Source: RGIG8775 sp045128735 (GTDB lineage: Bacteria > Bacillota > Clostridia > Oscillospirales > CAG-272). Taken from it: a stretch of 17,554 nucleotides of DNA. Within the stretch, counting starts at the first letter, position 1; every line of letters begins with the position of its first letter. The DNA lies in NCBI GenBank assembly GCA_045128735.1, contig JBGVRT010000034.1:1-17554 (forward strand), read 5' to 3'. The translations under genes were made by a program, and so were the position numbers. Under the pieces are notes generated by a model that was not told where the DNA came from, did no database searches, and saw nothing but the letters and a program-made list of their open reading frames with translations. Below, piece after piece: positions 7,054 to 15,600 of the stretch.

Positions 7054-7683
7054 ATGGCAGAAAAGAAAATCGGGGTCCTCGTTTCGGGCGGCGGCACTAA
7101 TTTGCAAGCCCTCATCGATGCCGAAAAGCACGGCGAGCTTGGCGGCGGAAAGATAACTCTCGTTATCGCTTCGAAGCCCGACGTTTACGCCCTTGAACGA
7201 GCGAAAAACAACAACATAGAGGGCAAGGTGCTTGCGAGAAAAGAGTACGGCAGCATCGCCGACTATTCGAAAGCACTTGCCGATGCTCTTGAAGAAGCAG
7301 ACATTGACCTTGTGGTCTTGGCGGGCTTCCTCACCATAATCGACGAGCAGGTATATGAAAGATTCCCCAACCGCATAATAAACGTACACCCCGCACTTAT
7401 CCCCTCTTTCTGCGGAAAGGGATATTACGGACTTCACGTTCACGAGGCGGCGCTGGCTAAGGGCGTTAAGGTTTCGGGCGCGACGGTGCACATAGTCACT
7501 CCCGAGTGCGACGCAGGACCTATTATCCTCCAAAAGGCGGTAGAGGTCAAAGAGGACGACACCCCCGAGACACTTCAGAAACGCATTATGGAGCAAGCCG
7601 AGTGGAAAATCCTCCCCGAAGCTGTAAAGCTGTTCTGCGAGGACAGAATAACGGTTGAGGGAAATAGGGTTTGTATCAAGTAA
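7054..7683 (+). CDS. purN: Phosphoribosylglycinamide formyltransferase (10-formyl-THF dependent)
   Basis: PurN transfers a formyl group from 10-formyl-THF to GAR, giving FGAR. The ATG at 7054 is three bases after the purM stop, and its Shine-Dalgarno GGAG (7044-7047) lies inside the purM 3' end. The N-terminal VLVSGGGTNLQALI binds the substrate phosphate. The catalytic set is complete: Asn110 and His112 in INVHPALIPSF and Asp153 in ECDAGPI, equivalent to E. coli N106, H108 and D144. At 209 residues it is normal. It is the folate-dependent enzyme rather than the formate-dependent PurT, so this pathway needs 10-formyl-THF at two steps, consistent with ZTP sensing and the presence of glyA. Confidence 0.97.
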   Translation: MAEKKIGVLVSGGGTNLQALIDAEKHGELGGGKITLVIASKPDVYALERAKNNNIEGKVLARKEYGSIADYSKALADALEEADIDLVVLAGFLTIIDEQVYERFPNRIINVHPALIPSFCGKGYYGLHVHEAALAKGVKVSGATVHIVTPECDAGPIILQKAVEVKEDDTPETLQKRIMEQAEWKILPEAVKLFCEDRITVEGNRVCIK

Positions 7684-7734
7684 TCATTAACAATATACGC
7701 GAGTGCAAAGCATTTGCCTCGCCGGCAGGCGCAC

Positions 7735-7781
7735 TTTTTGCAAAAAGCTCCGCAAAAACTTTTGTCGCGGACACACCAATC
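7735..7781 (-). repeat. Fragment of the dispersed repeat between purN and purO
   Basis: The stretch with CTTTTTGCAAAAAGCTCCGC and then AAAACTTTTGTCG and GACACACC resembles the end-proximal part of copy B (about 3466-3515) in the same orientation, with internal deletions. It fills most of the 115-base gap between purN and the next gene and ends just before the ribosome binding site. Confidence 0.5.
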
Positions 7782-7798
7782 AAACAAGGAGAAAGCAT

Positions 7799-8515
7799 AT
7801 GAAAATCAAGGCTATCAAAGACGAGCTTAACTCTCTCGCCTACCACGGCAGAGGTATAATCATCGGCAAAAGCGCCGACGGCAAAAAGGCGGTTACAGCC
7901 TACTTCATTATGGGCAGAAGCGAAAACAGCCGCAACCGCGTTTTCGTAGCCGAGGGCGACGCTATGCGTACCAAGGCGTTTGACGAGTCCAAAATGACCG
8001 ACCCCCACCTTATCATCTACTACCCCGTAAGAGTTCTCGGCAACAAAACAATCGTCACCAACGGCGACCAGACCGACACAATTTACGACCTTATGGACAA
8101 GCAGATGACATTTGAGCAGGCTCTCAGAACAAGAGAGTTCGAGGACGACAAGCCCAACTTCACCCCCAGAATTTCGGGTATCATTCACCGTGAGAACGGC
8201 GATATGAACTACGCAATGTCGATACTCAAGAGCGCCGAGGGCGACGACAGCTCCTGCGAGAGATTTACATACGCATATTCCAACCCCATTGCGGGAAAGG
8301 CAAAGTTTATCCACACCTACAACGGTGACGGCAATCCCCTTCCCTCATTTGAGGGCGAGCCCAAGACACTTGAGCTTCCCGACCTTGACATCGACGCGCT
8401 TACCGACCTTATCTGGACCAACCTTAACGGCGACAACAAGGTTTCGCTGTTTGTAAGATATATCGACCTTGCCACGGGCGAGAGCGACACAAGAATAGTA
8501 AATAAAAACGCGTGA
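7799..8515 (+). CDS. purO: IMP cyclohydrolase of the archaeal PurO family
   Basis: This 238-residue protein is read as the enzyme that closes FAICAR to IMP, the last step of the pathway. The ATG at 7799 follows AAGGAG (7786-7791) by 7 bases; an in-frame extension to 7703 runs through repeat sequence and is rejected. It lacks the MGS-like fold motifs of the PurH cyclohydrolase domain. Instead it has YHGRGIIIG (residues 15-23), GRSENSRNR (39-47) and DPHLIIYYPVR, the signature stretches of the PurO/IMP_cyclohyd family first described in methanogens and also found in some Firmicutes. Its place directly before an AICARFT-only gene, with the start of that gene 10 bases from its stop, strongly supports the assignment: together the two replace bifunctional PurH. 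Assignment is from remembered family motifs. Confidence 0.88.
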   Translation: MKIKAIKDELNSLAYHGRGIIIGKSADGKKAVTAYFIMGRSENSRNRVFVAEGDAMRTKAFDESKMTDPHLIIYYPVRVLGNKTIVTNGDQTDTIYDLMDKQMTFEQALRTREFEDDKPNFTPRISGIIHRENGDMNYAMSILKSAEGDDSSCERFTYAYSNPIAGKAKFIHTYNGDGNPLPSFEGEPKTLELPDLDIDALTDLIWTNLNGDNKVSLFVRYIDLATGESDTRIVNKNA

Positions 8516-8524
8516 GGTATAAAA

Positions 8525-9709
8525 ATGAAAGAATTTGAACTCAAATACGGTTGTAACCCCAACCAAAAGCCCTCCAAAATCTTTATGGAGGACGGAAGCG
8601 AGCTCCCCATTGAAATTCTCAACGGCAGACCGGGATACATCAATTTCCTTGACGCCTTTAACTCCTGGCAGCTTGTAAAGGAGATAAAAGAGGCTCTCGG
8701 TATGCCCGCGGTTGCTTCCTTCAAGCACGTCAGCCCCACCTCGGCGGCTATCGGTCTCCCCCTCTCGGATAAGCTTAAAAAGGCTTGCTTCGTTGACGAC
8801 ATCGAAGGTCTTGACGCGTCGCCCCTTGCCTGCGCTTACGCAAGAGCGAGAGGTACTGACAGAATGTGCTCCTTTGGCGACTGGGTGGCACTCTCGGACG
8901 TGTGCGACGTTACCACTGCGCTTATGATAAAGCGCGAGGTTTCCGACGGAATTATCGCCCCCGGCTATGAGCCCGAGGCTCTTGAGATACTCAAGTCCAA
9001 GAAAAAGGGCGGCTACAACATCGTTAAGATAGACGAAAACTTCGTTCCCGCGCCCATCGAGCGCAAGCAGGTGTACGGAATCACCTTTGAGCAGGGACGC
9101 AACAACTTTGAGATTAACCGCGAGCTTCTTTCCAATATAGTAACCGAAAACAAGGAATTTCCCGAAAGTGCAAAGCGTGACCTTATAATCGCGCTTATCA
9201 CGCTTAAATACACACAGTCAAACTCTGTATGCTTTGCCGTTGACGGACAGGCAATAGGCGTTGGCGCAGGTCAGCAGTCAAGAGTTCACTGCACACGTCT
9301 TGCAGGTGGTAAGGCAGACACATGGTTCCTCCGTCAGCACGACAAGGTGCTTTCGCTTCCCTTCAAGCCCGAGCTTGGCAGACCTGACCGCGACAACGTA
9401 ATAGACGGTTACATCAACCAGAACGAAGAGGACGTTTGCGCTGACGGCAACTGGCAAAAGTACTTCACAACACAGCCCGCGCCCTTCTCGCGCGAGGAGC
9501 AGAGAGCTTATCTTGACACAATAACAGGCGTTGCACTCGGCTCTGATGCTTTCTTCCCCTTTGACGACAATATCGAGCGCGCAAAGAAGAGCGGCGTTTC
9601 CTACATCGCCGAGCCGGGTGGCTCTATCCGCGACGACGTAGTCATCAATTGCTGCAACAAGTACGGTATGACCATGGCGTTCACGGGAATGAGACTGTTC
9701 CACCACTAA
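8525..9709 (+). CDS. purH: Stand-alone AICAR transformylase (PurH C-terminal domain only)
   Basis: The enzyme transfers a formyl group from 10-formyl-THF to AICAR (ZMP), giving FAICAR. Start ATG 8525 follows GAGG (8514-8517), which overlaps the purO stop codon, so the two are probably co-translated. At 394 residues it is well short of the roughly 510-residue bifunctional PurH and starts directly in the AICARFT region (FELKYGCNPNQKPSKIF). The catalytic Lys67-His68 pair is in ASFKHVSPTSAA; LKYTQSNSVCFA (227-238), GAGQQSRVHCTRLAG (247-261) and the C-terminal GSDAFFPF...EPGGSIRDD are intact. No cyclohydrolase domain is fused to it. The AICARFT-only form has sometimes been called PurV; I am not certain of that symbol's use. 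It consumes the riboswitch ligand ZMP. Confidence 0.95.
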   Translation: MKEFELKYGCNPNQKPSKIFMEDGSELPIEILNGRPGYINFLDAFNSWQLVKEIKEALGMPAVASFKHVSPTSAAIGLPLSDKLKKACFVDDIEGLDASPLACAYARARGTDRMCSFGDWVALSDVCDVTTALMIKREVSDGIIAPGYEPEALEILKSKKKGGYNIVKIDENFVPAPIERKQVYGITFEQGRNNFEINRELLSNIVTENKEFPESAKRDLIIALITLKYTQSNSVCFAVDGQAIGVGAGQQSRVHCTRLAGGKADTWFLRQHDKVLSLPFKPELGRPDRDNVIDGYINQNEEDVCADGNWQKYFTTQPAPFSREEQRAYLDTITGVALGSDAFFPFDDNIERAKKSGVSYIAEPGGSIRDDVVINCCNKYGMTMAFTGMRLFHH

Positions 9710-9775
9710 GCCGCGAAGGCGCGGCAGCCCTTAAGGTCAGCGCAAGATTGATTGTGCTGACATACTTCCACGCAT

Positions 9776-9813
9776 CCCACTCGGTCGCTGAACACGACCT
9801 CGTTGGCTTTGGG
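9776..9813. repeat. 38-base dispersed block, first copy
   Basis: The block starts CCCACTCGGTCGCT and ends CCTCGTTGGCTTTGGG. It recurs at 17352-17389 with one mismatch (g/a at the fifteenth base). In both places it is preceded by a similar GGTCAGCGCA...TTGTGC segment, so the repeated unit is probably about 80 bases long. Confidence 0.8.
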
Positions 9814-9963
9814 CGACACAAAGTAACTTGTACGTGAGTGTCGGCAGGGTGGGGTCCCTGACGACAGACGAGAGCGTCTTACGTTAGCGCGACCAAACTT
9901 CCGTTACAGTTGCACATAACCTACGGCTACGCAACCAACCCTAAATCAATAACCCCTACAGAA

Positions 9964-9996
9964 AAGTTTTTGGGCGACTTTTTTCAAAAAGTCGCG
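9964..9996 (+). repeat. Dispersed repeat fragment (hairpin core)
   Basis: AAGTTTTTGGGCGACTTTTT followed by TCAAAAAGTCGCG is the same hairpin core found in copy A (3151-3182) and in the copy at the window end. The flanking parts of the larger repeat are absent here. The stem is about 10 bp with a two-base loop. Confidence 0.75.
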
Positions 9997-10048
9997 CGCC
10001 TCCCCTCGCCTCCCCACCTTCCCCACAAAACCAAAGGAGAAAATAAAA

Positions 10049-11284
10049 ATGTTTTTTGACGAACTTAAAAATTTTGACAAAGAAGTATACGACGCGTGCA
10101 CACTTGAGCTTACGCGTCAGAGAAACAACATAGAGCTTATCGCTTCCGAGAACATAGTTTCAAAGGCTGTGCTTCTCGCGGCAGGAAGCGTTCTTACAAA
10201 CAAATACGCCGAGGGCTACCCCGGAAAGCGTTACTACGGCGGCTGTGTTCACGTTGACGTAGTTGAGGAGATTGCACGCGAGAGAGCAAAGAAGCTCTTT
10301 GGCGCGGAGCATGCAAACGTTCAGCCTCACAGCGGCGCTAACGCAAACCTTGCGGTATTCTTCGCGCTTCTTAACCCCGGTGACACAGTTCTTTCCATGA
10401 ACCTCGCTCACGGCGGTCACCTTTCCCACGGCTCGCCCGTAAATATTTCGGGTAAGTATTTCAACATCGTTCCCTACGGCGTTGCCGACGAGGATGGACG
10501 TATCGACTACGACGCTCTTGAGGCAAAGGCGCTTGAGTGCAAGCCCAAGCTTATCCTTGCGGGTGCTTCGGCTTACTCCAGAACCATTGACTTCGCACGC
10601 TTCCGCAAGATTGCCGATATGGTTGGCGCTTATCTTATGGTGGATATGGCACATATCGCGGGTCTTGTAGCCGCAGGCGTTCACCCCTCCCCCGTTCCCT
10701 ACGCAGACGTAGTTACTACTACCACACACAAGACTCTCCGCGGTCCCCGCGGCGGTCTTATCCTCTGCCGTGAGGAGCTTGCCAAGGCAATAGACAAGGC
10801 AGTTTTCCCCGGCACGCAGGGCGGCCCTCTTATGCACATCATCGCCGCTAAGGCAGTTGCCTTCGGCGAAGCTCTTACAGACGAGTTCAAGGCTTATCAG
10901 AATCAGATTGTCAAGAACGCCGCAACCCTTGCCGACGCGCTCCTCTCTGAGGGTCTCGACCTTGTTTCGGGCGGTACCGACAACCACCTTATGCTTCTTG
11001 ACCTCCGCAACACCGATATTACGGGTAAGGAGCTTGAGCACAGACTTGACGAGGTTCGCATCACCGCAAACAAGAACGCAGTGCCGAACGACCCTCAAAG
11101 CCCCTTCATTACAAGCGGCGTAAGACTCGGAACTCCCGCGGTAACCTCACGCGGCTTCAAAGAAGCTGAAATGACAAAGATAGCAAAGTGGATTGCAAAC
11201 AGCGTAAAGGACTTCGAGGGTACAAAGGAAGAAACCCTCGCAGGCGTAGACGCGCTTTGCCGTCAGTTCCCCATTTACGAATAA
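10049..11284 (+). CDS. glyA: Serine hydroxymethyltransferase
   Basis: This PLP enzyme converts serine and THF to glycine and 5,10-methylene-THF. Start ATG 10049 follows AAAGGAG (10033-10039). Family motifs are complete: IELIASEN near the N-terminus, NKYAEGYPGKRYYGG, QPHSGANAN, the aspartate-containing MVDMAHIAGLVAAG, and the PLP lysine Lys228 in TTTTHKTLRGPRGG. At 411 residues it has the usual bacterial length. Its position directly before purD and after AICARFT is telling: its glycine is the substrate of PurD, and its methylene-THF can be oxidised to the 10-formyl-THF used by PurN and AICARFT. Control by the operon's ZTP riboswitch would therefore restore one-carbon supply. The gap to purD is 14 bases. 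Confidence 0.97.
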   Translation: MFFDELKNFDKEVYDACTLELTRQRNNIELIASENIVSKAVLLAAGSVLTNKYAEGYPGKRYYGGCVHVDVVEEIARERAKKLFGAEHANVQPHSGANANLAVFFALLNPGDTVLSMNLAHGGHLSHGSPVNISGKYFNIVPYGVADEDGRIDYDALEAKALECKPKLILAGASAYSRTIDFARFRKIADMVGAYLMVDMAHIAGLVAAGVHPSPVPYADVVTTTTHKTLRGPRGGLILCREELAKAIDKAVFPGTQGGPLMHIIAAKAVAFGEALTDEFKAYQNQIVKNAATLADALLSEGLDLVSGGTDNHLMLLDLRNTDITGKELEHRLDEVRITANKNAVPNDPQSPFITSGVRLGTPAVTSRGFKEAEMTKIAKWIANSVKDFEGTKEETLAGVDALCRQFPIYE

Positions 11285-11298
11285 TCGGAGGAAGATAT

Positions 11299-12567
11299 AT
11301 GAAAATAATGGTAGTAGGCGGCGGCGGACGTGAGCACGCCATAATCAAGACGCTTAAGAAAAGCCCCAAAGCCGAAAAAATTTACGCCCTCCCGGGTAAC
11401 GGCGGTATCGCCGCCGACGCCGAGTGCGTGGCGATAGGAGCAAAGGATCTCGAGAAAATCGTGGAGTTCGCCAAGGCAAACGCCATTGACTTTGCGGTAG
11501 TCGCTCCCGACGACCCCCTTGTGCTCGGTGCGGTTGACGCTCTCGAAGAAATCGGAGTTCCCTGCTTCGGTCCGCGCAAGAACGCGGCTATAATCGAGGG
11601 AAGTAAGGTTTTCTCAAAGAACCTTATGAAGAAATACAATATTCCAACAGCGAATTACGAGGTTTTTGAAAACCCCGAGGACGCCCTTAAATACGTAAAC
11701 GAGTGCGAAATTCCCGTAGTCGTCAAGGCTGACGGTCTTGCGCTTGGCAAGGGCGTTATCATCGCTATGACGCGCGAGGAAGCGGTGGACGCGGTAAAGT
11801 CGATAATGCTTGACCGTGCCTTTGGCGAAAGCGGAAGTAAGATAGTTGTTGAGGAGTTCCTCACAGGTCCCGAGGTTTCGGTTCTCTCCTTCACCGACGG
11901 AAAAGTGGTAATTCCTATGATTTCCTCAATGGACCATAAGCGTGCGGGCGACAACGACACAGGTCTTAACACGGGCGGTATGGGAACTGTCGCTCCCAAT
12001 CCCTACTACACAGAGGACATCGCCAAGGAGTGCGAGGAAAAGATATTCATTCCCACAATGAACGCAATGAACGCAGAGGGCAGAACCTTCCGCGGTTGCC
12101 TTTACTTCGGTCTTATGCTCACCCCCAAGGGTCCCAAGGTCATCGAGTACAACTGCCGTTTCGGCGACCCCGAAACACAGGTGGTTCTTCCCCTTCTTGA
12201 GTCCGATCTGCTTGAAATTATGATTGCCACAAGTAAGAGCGAGCTTAAAGAAGAGATGGTTAAATTCAGCGACAAGCACGCCTGCTGTGTTATCACCGCT
12301 TCTAAGGGATACCCCCAGAAGTACGAAAGCGGTTTTGAGATAACCCTCCCCGAGGGCACAGACGCCGACTTTTACGTCGCAGGCGCAAAGCTTGACGGTG
12401 GAAAGCTCTTAAGCGCAGGCGGACGAGTGCTTGGCACAACGGCAATAGCCGACAGCCTTGAAGAAGCAATCGAAAAGGCATATAAGGCAACCAAGCAGAT
12501 TAAGCTTGAAAACGGATATTACAGAAACGATATAGGACAGAAAGCCCGCCTCGCATTGAAAAAGTAA
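11299..12567 (+). CDS. purD: Phosphoribosylamine-glycine ligase (GAR synthetase)
   Basis: PurD joins phosphoribosylamine and glycine using ATP to give GAR. The ATG at 11299 follows CGGAGGAAG (11287-11295), 14 bases after glyA ends. An in-frame extension to 11188 lies inside glyA and is rejected. The N-terminus has MVVGGGGREHAI. The ATP-grasp domain shows VVVKADGLALGKGVIIA (140-156), DHKRAGDNDTGLNTGGMG (212-229) and the metal-binding EYNCRFGDPETQ (283-294); the C-terminal lobe ends normally. At 422 residues it is full length. It is not fused to PurM or PurN, unlike the eukaryotic enzyme. Its neighbour glyA supplies glycine. Confidence 0.97.
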   Translation: MKIMVVGGGGREHAIIKTLKKSPKAEKIYALPGNGGIAADAECVAIGAKDLEKIVEFAKANAIDFAVVAPDDPLVLGAVDALEEIGVPCFGPRKNAAIIEGSKVFSKNLMKKYNIPTANYEVFENPEDALKYVNECEIPVVVKADGLALGKGVIIAMTREEAVDAVKSIMLDRAFGESGSKIVVEEFLTGPEVSVLSFTDGKVVIPMISSMDHKRAGDNDTGLNTGGMGTVAPNPYYTEDIAKECEEKIFIPTMNAMNAEGRTFRGCLYFGLMLTPKGPKVIEYNCRFGDPETQVVLPLLESDLLEIMIATSKSELKEEMVKFSDKHACCVITASKGYPQKYESGFEITLPEGTDADFYVAGAKLDGGKLLSAGGRVLGTTAIADSLEEAIEKAYKATKQIKLENGYYRNDIGQKARLALKK

Positions 12568-12617
12568 GAGTATATGCTGATAAAAGCCTTCCCACAACAA
12601 AACAAATAGGAGTACAT

Positions 12618-15600
12618 ATGGTATACAGAGTATATGTTGAAAAAAAGCCCGAGCTTGCCCACGAGGCAAACGCGCTGACGGCTGACATCAAATCATTCCT
12701 TGGAATAAAGTCACTTGAAAAAATCCGACTTTTTAACCGCTACGACGTTGAAAACATCGACGAGGCACTTTTCAATCAGTGCGTAGGCTGTGTTTTCTCC
12801 GAGCCTCAGCTTGACAACGTAAGCTATGAGCTTGAAGCGGGAGCAGACTACACCTTCGCTGTTGAATATCTCCCCGGTCAGTTCGACCAGAGAGCCGACA
12901 GCGCGGCACAGTGCGTTCAGATAATCTCTCAGGGCGAGAGACCCCTTGTCCGCACAGCAAAGGTCTACCTCGTTTACGGCGACCTTAACGCGGACGAGCT
13001 TGCTAAAATAAAGAAACACGTTATCAACCCCGTGGAGTCAAGAGAAGCTACCCTTGACAAGTTCGACACCCTTGTTACGAAGTTCGATATTCCCACCACG
13101 GTTGAGACCCTCGACGGCTTTATCTCACTTTCAGACGAAAAGCTTACCGAGCTTGTAAAAACTCTCGGTCTTGCTATGGACGCTGACGATATCCGCTTCT
13201 GCCGCGACTACTTCGCCTCCGAGAAGCGTGACCCCACTATCACCGAAATTCGTATGATAGACACGTATTGGTCCGACCACTGCCGCCACACCACATTCCT
13301 CACAACTATCGACAAGGTTGAGTTTGAGGACAAGCTCCTTGAAGCGGCTTACAACAGATATCTCGCAACAAGAACCGAGCTTGGCAGAACAAAGCCCCAG
13401 AACCTTATGGACATCGCGACTATCGCCACAAAGTACCTCAAGGTAAACGGCAAGCTTCCCAAAATCGACGAATCCGAGGAAATCAACGCTTGTACAGTTA
13501 AGATAAAGGTTGAAATCGAAGGCAAGGAAGAAGATTGGCTTCTTCTCTTCAAGAACGAAACACACAACCACCCCACCGAGATAGAACCCTTCGGCGGTGC
13601 GGCAACCTGTATAGGCGGTGCTATCCGCGATCCCCTTTCGGGTCGTTCCTACGTCTACGCCGCAATGCGCGTAACCGGTGCGGCTGACCCCCTCAAGCCC
13701 CTTTCGGAAACACTTGAGGGCAAGCTTCCCCAGAGAAAAATAGTTACTACCGCGGCGGCGGGCTACTCGTCCTACGGTAACCAGATAGGTCTTGCTACGG
13801 GTATGGTTGACGAGCTTTACCACGACGGCTACGCCGCAAAGCGTATGGAGATAGGCGCGGTTATCGCCGCTGCTCCCGCTGAGAACGTTCGCCGTGAAGT
13901 TCCCGAAGCAGGCGACAAAGTAATCCTTCTTGGCGGCCGCACAGGTCGTGACGGATGCGGAGGAGCAACAGGCTCGTCCAAGTCCCACACCTTAAGCTCT
14001 CTTGAATCCTGCGGAGCAGAGGTTCAAAAGGGTAACGCCCCCGAGGAAAGAAAGCTTCAGAGACTTTTCAGAAACAAAGAGGCTTCCTCTATTATAAAGA
14101 GATGTAACGACTTTGGCGCAGGCGGCGTATCGGTTGCTATCGGTGAGCTTGCCGACGGTCTTCACATCGACCTTAACAAGGTCCCCAAAAAGTACGAGGG
14201 TCTTGACGGCACGGAGCTTGCTATCTCCGAGTCACAGGAGCGTATGGCTGTTGTAGTTGAGGCAAAGGACGTTGACCGCTTTATGGAGCTTGCGGCTATG
14301 GAAAACCTTGAAGCTACCGTGGTTGCAACCGTTATGGCAGAGCCCAGACTTACTATGACCTGGAACGGCAACACCATTGTTGACCTCTCCCGTGAGTTCC
14401 TTAACTCCAACGGCGCAGAAAAGCATATAGAAATCGCTCCCGCCGCACCCGAAAGCTATGAAAAGAGCTTCAGCGGTGACTTCGTAAGCGACGTAAAGAG
14501 CCTTGCGGGCGACCTTAACGTCTGCTCCAAACGCGGACTTTCCGAGCGTTTTGACTCTACCATCGGCGCAGGCACCGTGCTTATGCCTTTCGGCGGTAAA
14601 AATCAGCTCACTCCCATTCAGGCTATGGTGCATAAGGTATCTGTTGAGAGCCGTCACACCAATACCTGCTCCTATATGTCCTGGGGCTACAACCCCTACA
14701 TCACCGAAAAGAGCCCCTATCACGGAGCTTACCTTGCGGTAGTTGAGTCGGTTGCAAAGCTTATTGCCACAGGCGCAACCTTTGAGGACGTTTACCTTAC
14801 ATTTCAAGAGTACTTCGAAAAGCCCACCCGCGACCCCAAGCGTTGGGGCAAGCCCTTCTCCGCCCTTCTTGGAGCGCTTGAGGCACAGCTTGACCTCGGT
14901 ATCGCTTCTATCGGCGGTAAGGACTCTATGAGCGGAAGCTTTGAAAAGCTTGACGTTCCCCCCACCCTCGTTTCCTTCGCGGTTACAACGGGTAACACAA
15001 AGGAAGTTATCTCCCCCGAATTCAAGGGTGCGGGACACACGGTAGTTCTTCTCAAGCCCGAAATCGGTGAGAACGGACTTCCCACGGCAGAATCTCTCAT
15101 AAAGCTCTTTTCCAAGGTTGCCGAGCTTAACGCCGACGGCAGAGTTGAGGCGGCTTATACTCCCACCTACGGCGGTGTTGCCGAGGGCATTATGAAAATG
15201 GCGTTCGGTAACGGCGTCGGCTTCTCTTACGGCGACAAGGTTGATTACAGAGACATTTTCGGCTACAACTACGGTGCGTTCGTCCTTGAGCTTAACTGCG
15301 ACTGCGCGCTTGACAAGCTTTCGGACGTTGATTGCACAGTAATCGGTAAAACTGTAGCCGCACCCGAGATAGCATATCAGGGCGAGGCAGTTTCGCTTGC
15401 CGAGCTTCTCGCTATCTACGAAAGCAAGCTTGAACCCGTGTTCCCCTGCAACATAAAGACAGAGCCCAAGGATATTCCCGCATTCTCCTTTGAGGCAAAG
15501 AGCCGCGCTCATTCGCCAATTACCGTGGCAAAGCCCAAGGTTCTTATCCCCGTGTTCCCCGGCACAAACTGCGAGTTTGACACCGCAAAGGCTCTTGCCG

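Larger units (their letters stand above)
9710..10032. other. Noncoding gap between purH and glyA with repeat remnants
   Basis: This gap contains a GCCGCG-aagg-CGCGGC hairpin (9710-9725) without a U-tract, a 10-bp hairpin (9736-9745 with 9752-9761, one G-T pair), a 38-base block shared with 17352-17389, and a dispersed-repeat fragment at 9964-9996. No promoter of good quality and no gene were found; an ORF at 9649-9837 starts inside purH and has no family features. glyA is probably reached by read-through, but the hairpins could reduce downstream expression. Confidence 0.6.

Noticed and set aside
9710..9725. GCCGCG/CGCGGC hairpin as an operon terminator after purH
   Set aside because: The stem is only 6 bp and is followed by GC-rich sequence without a U-tract; the purine function of glyA, purD and purL argues for read-through.
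9649..9837. 62-codon ORF overlapping the purH end
   Set aside because: It starts within purH out of frame and continues into dispersed repeat sequence.
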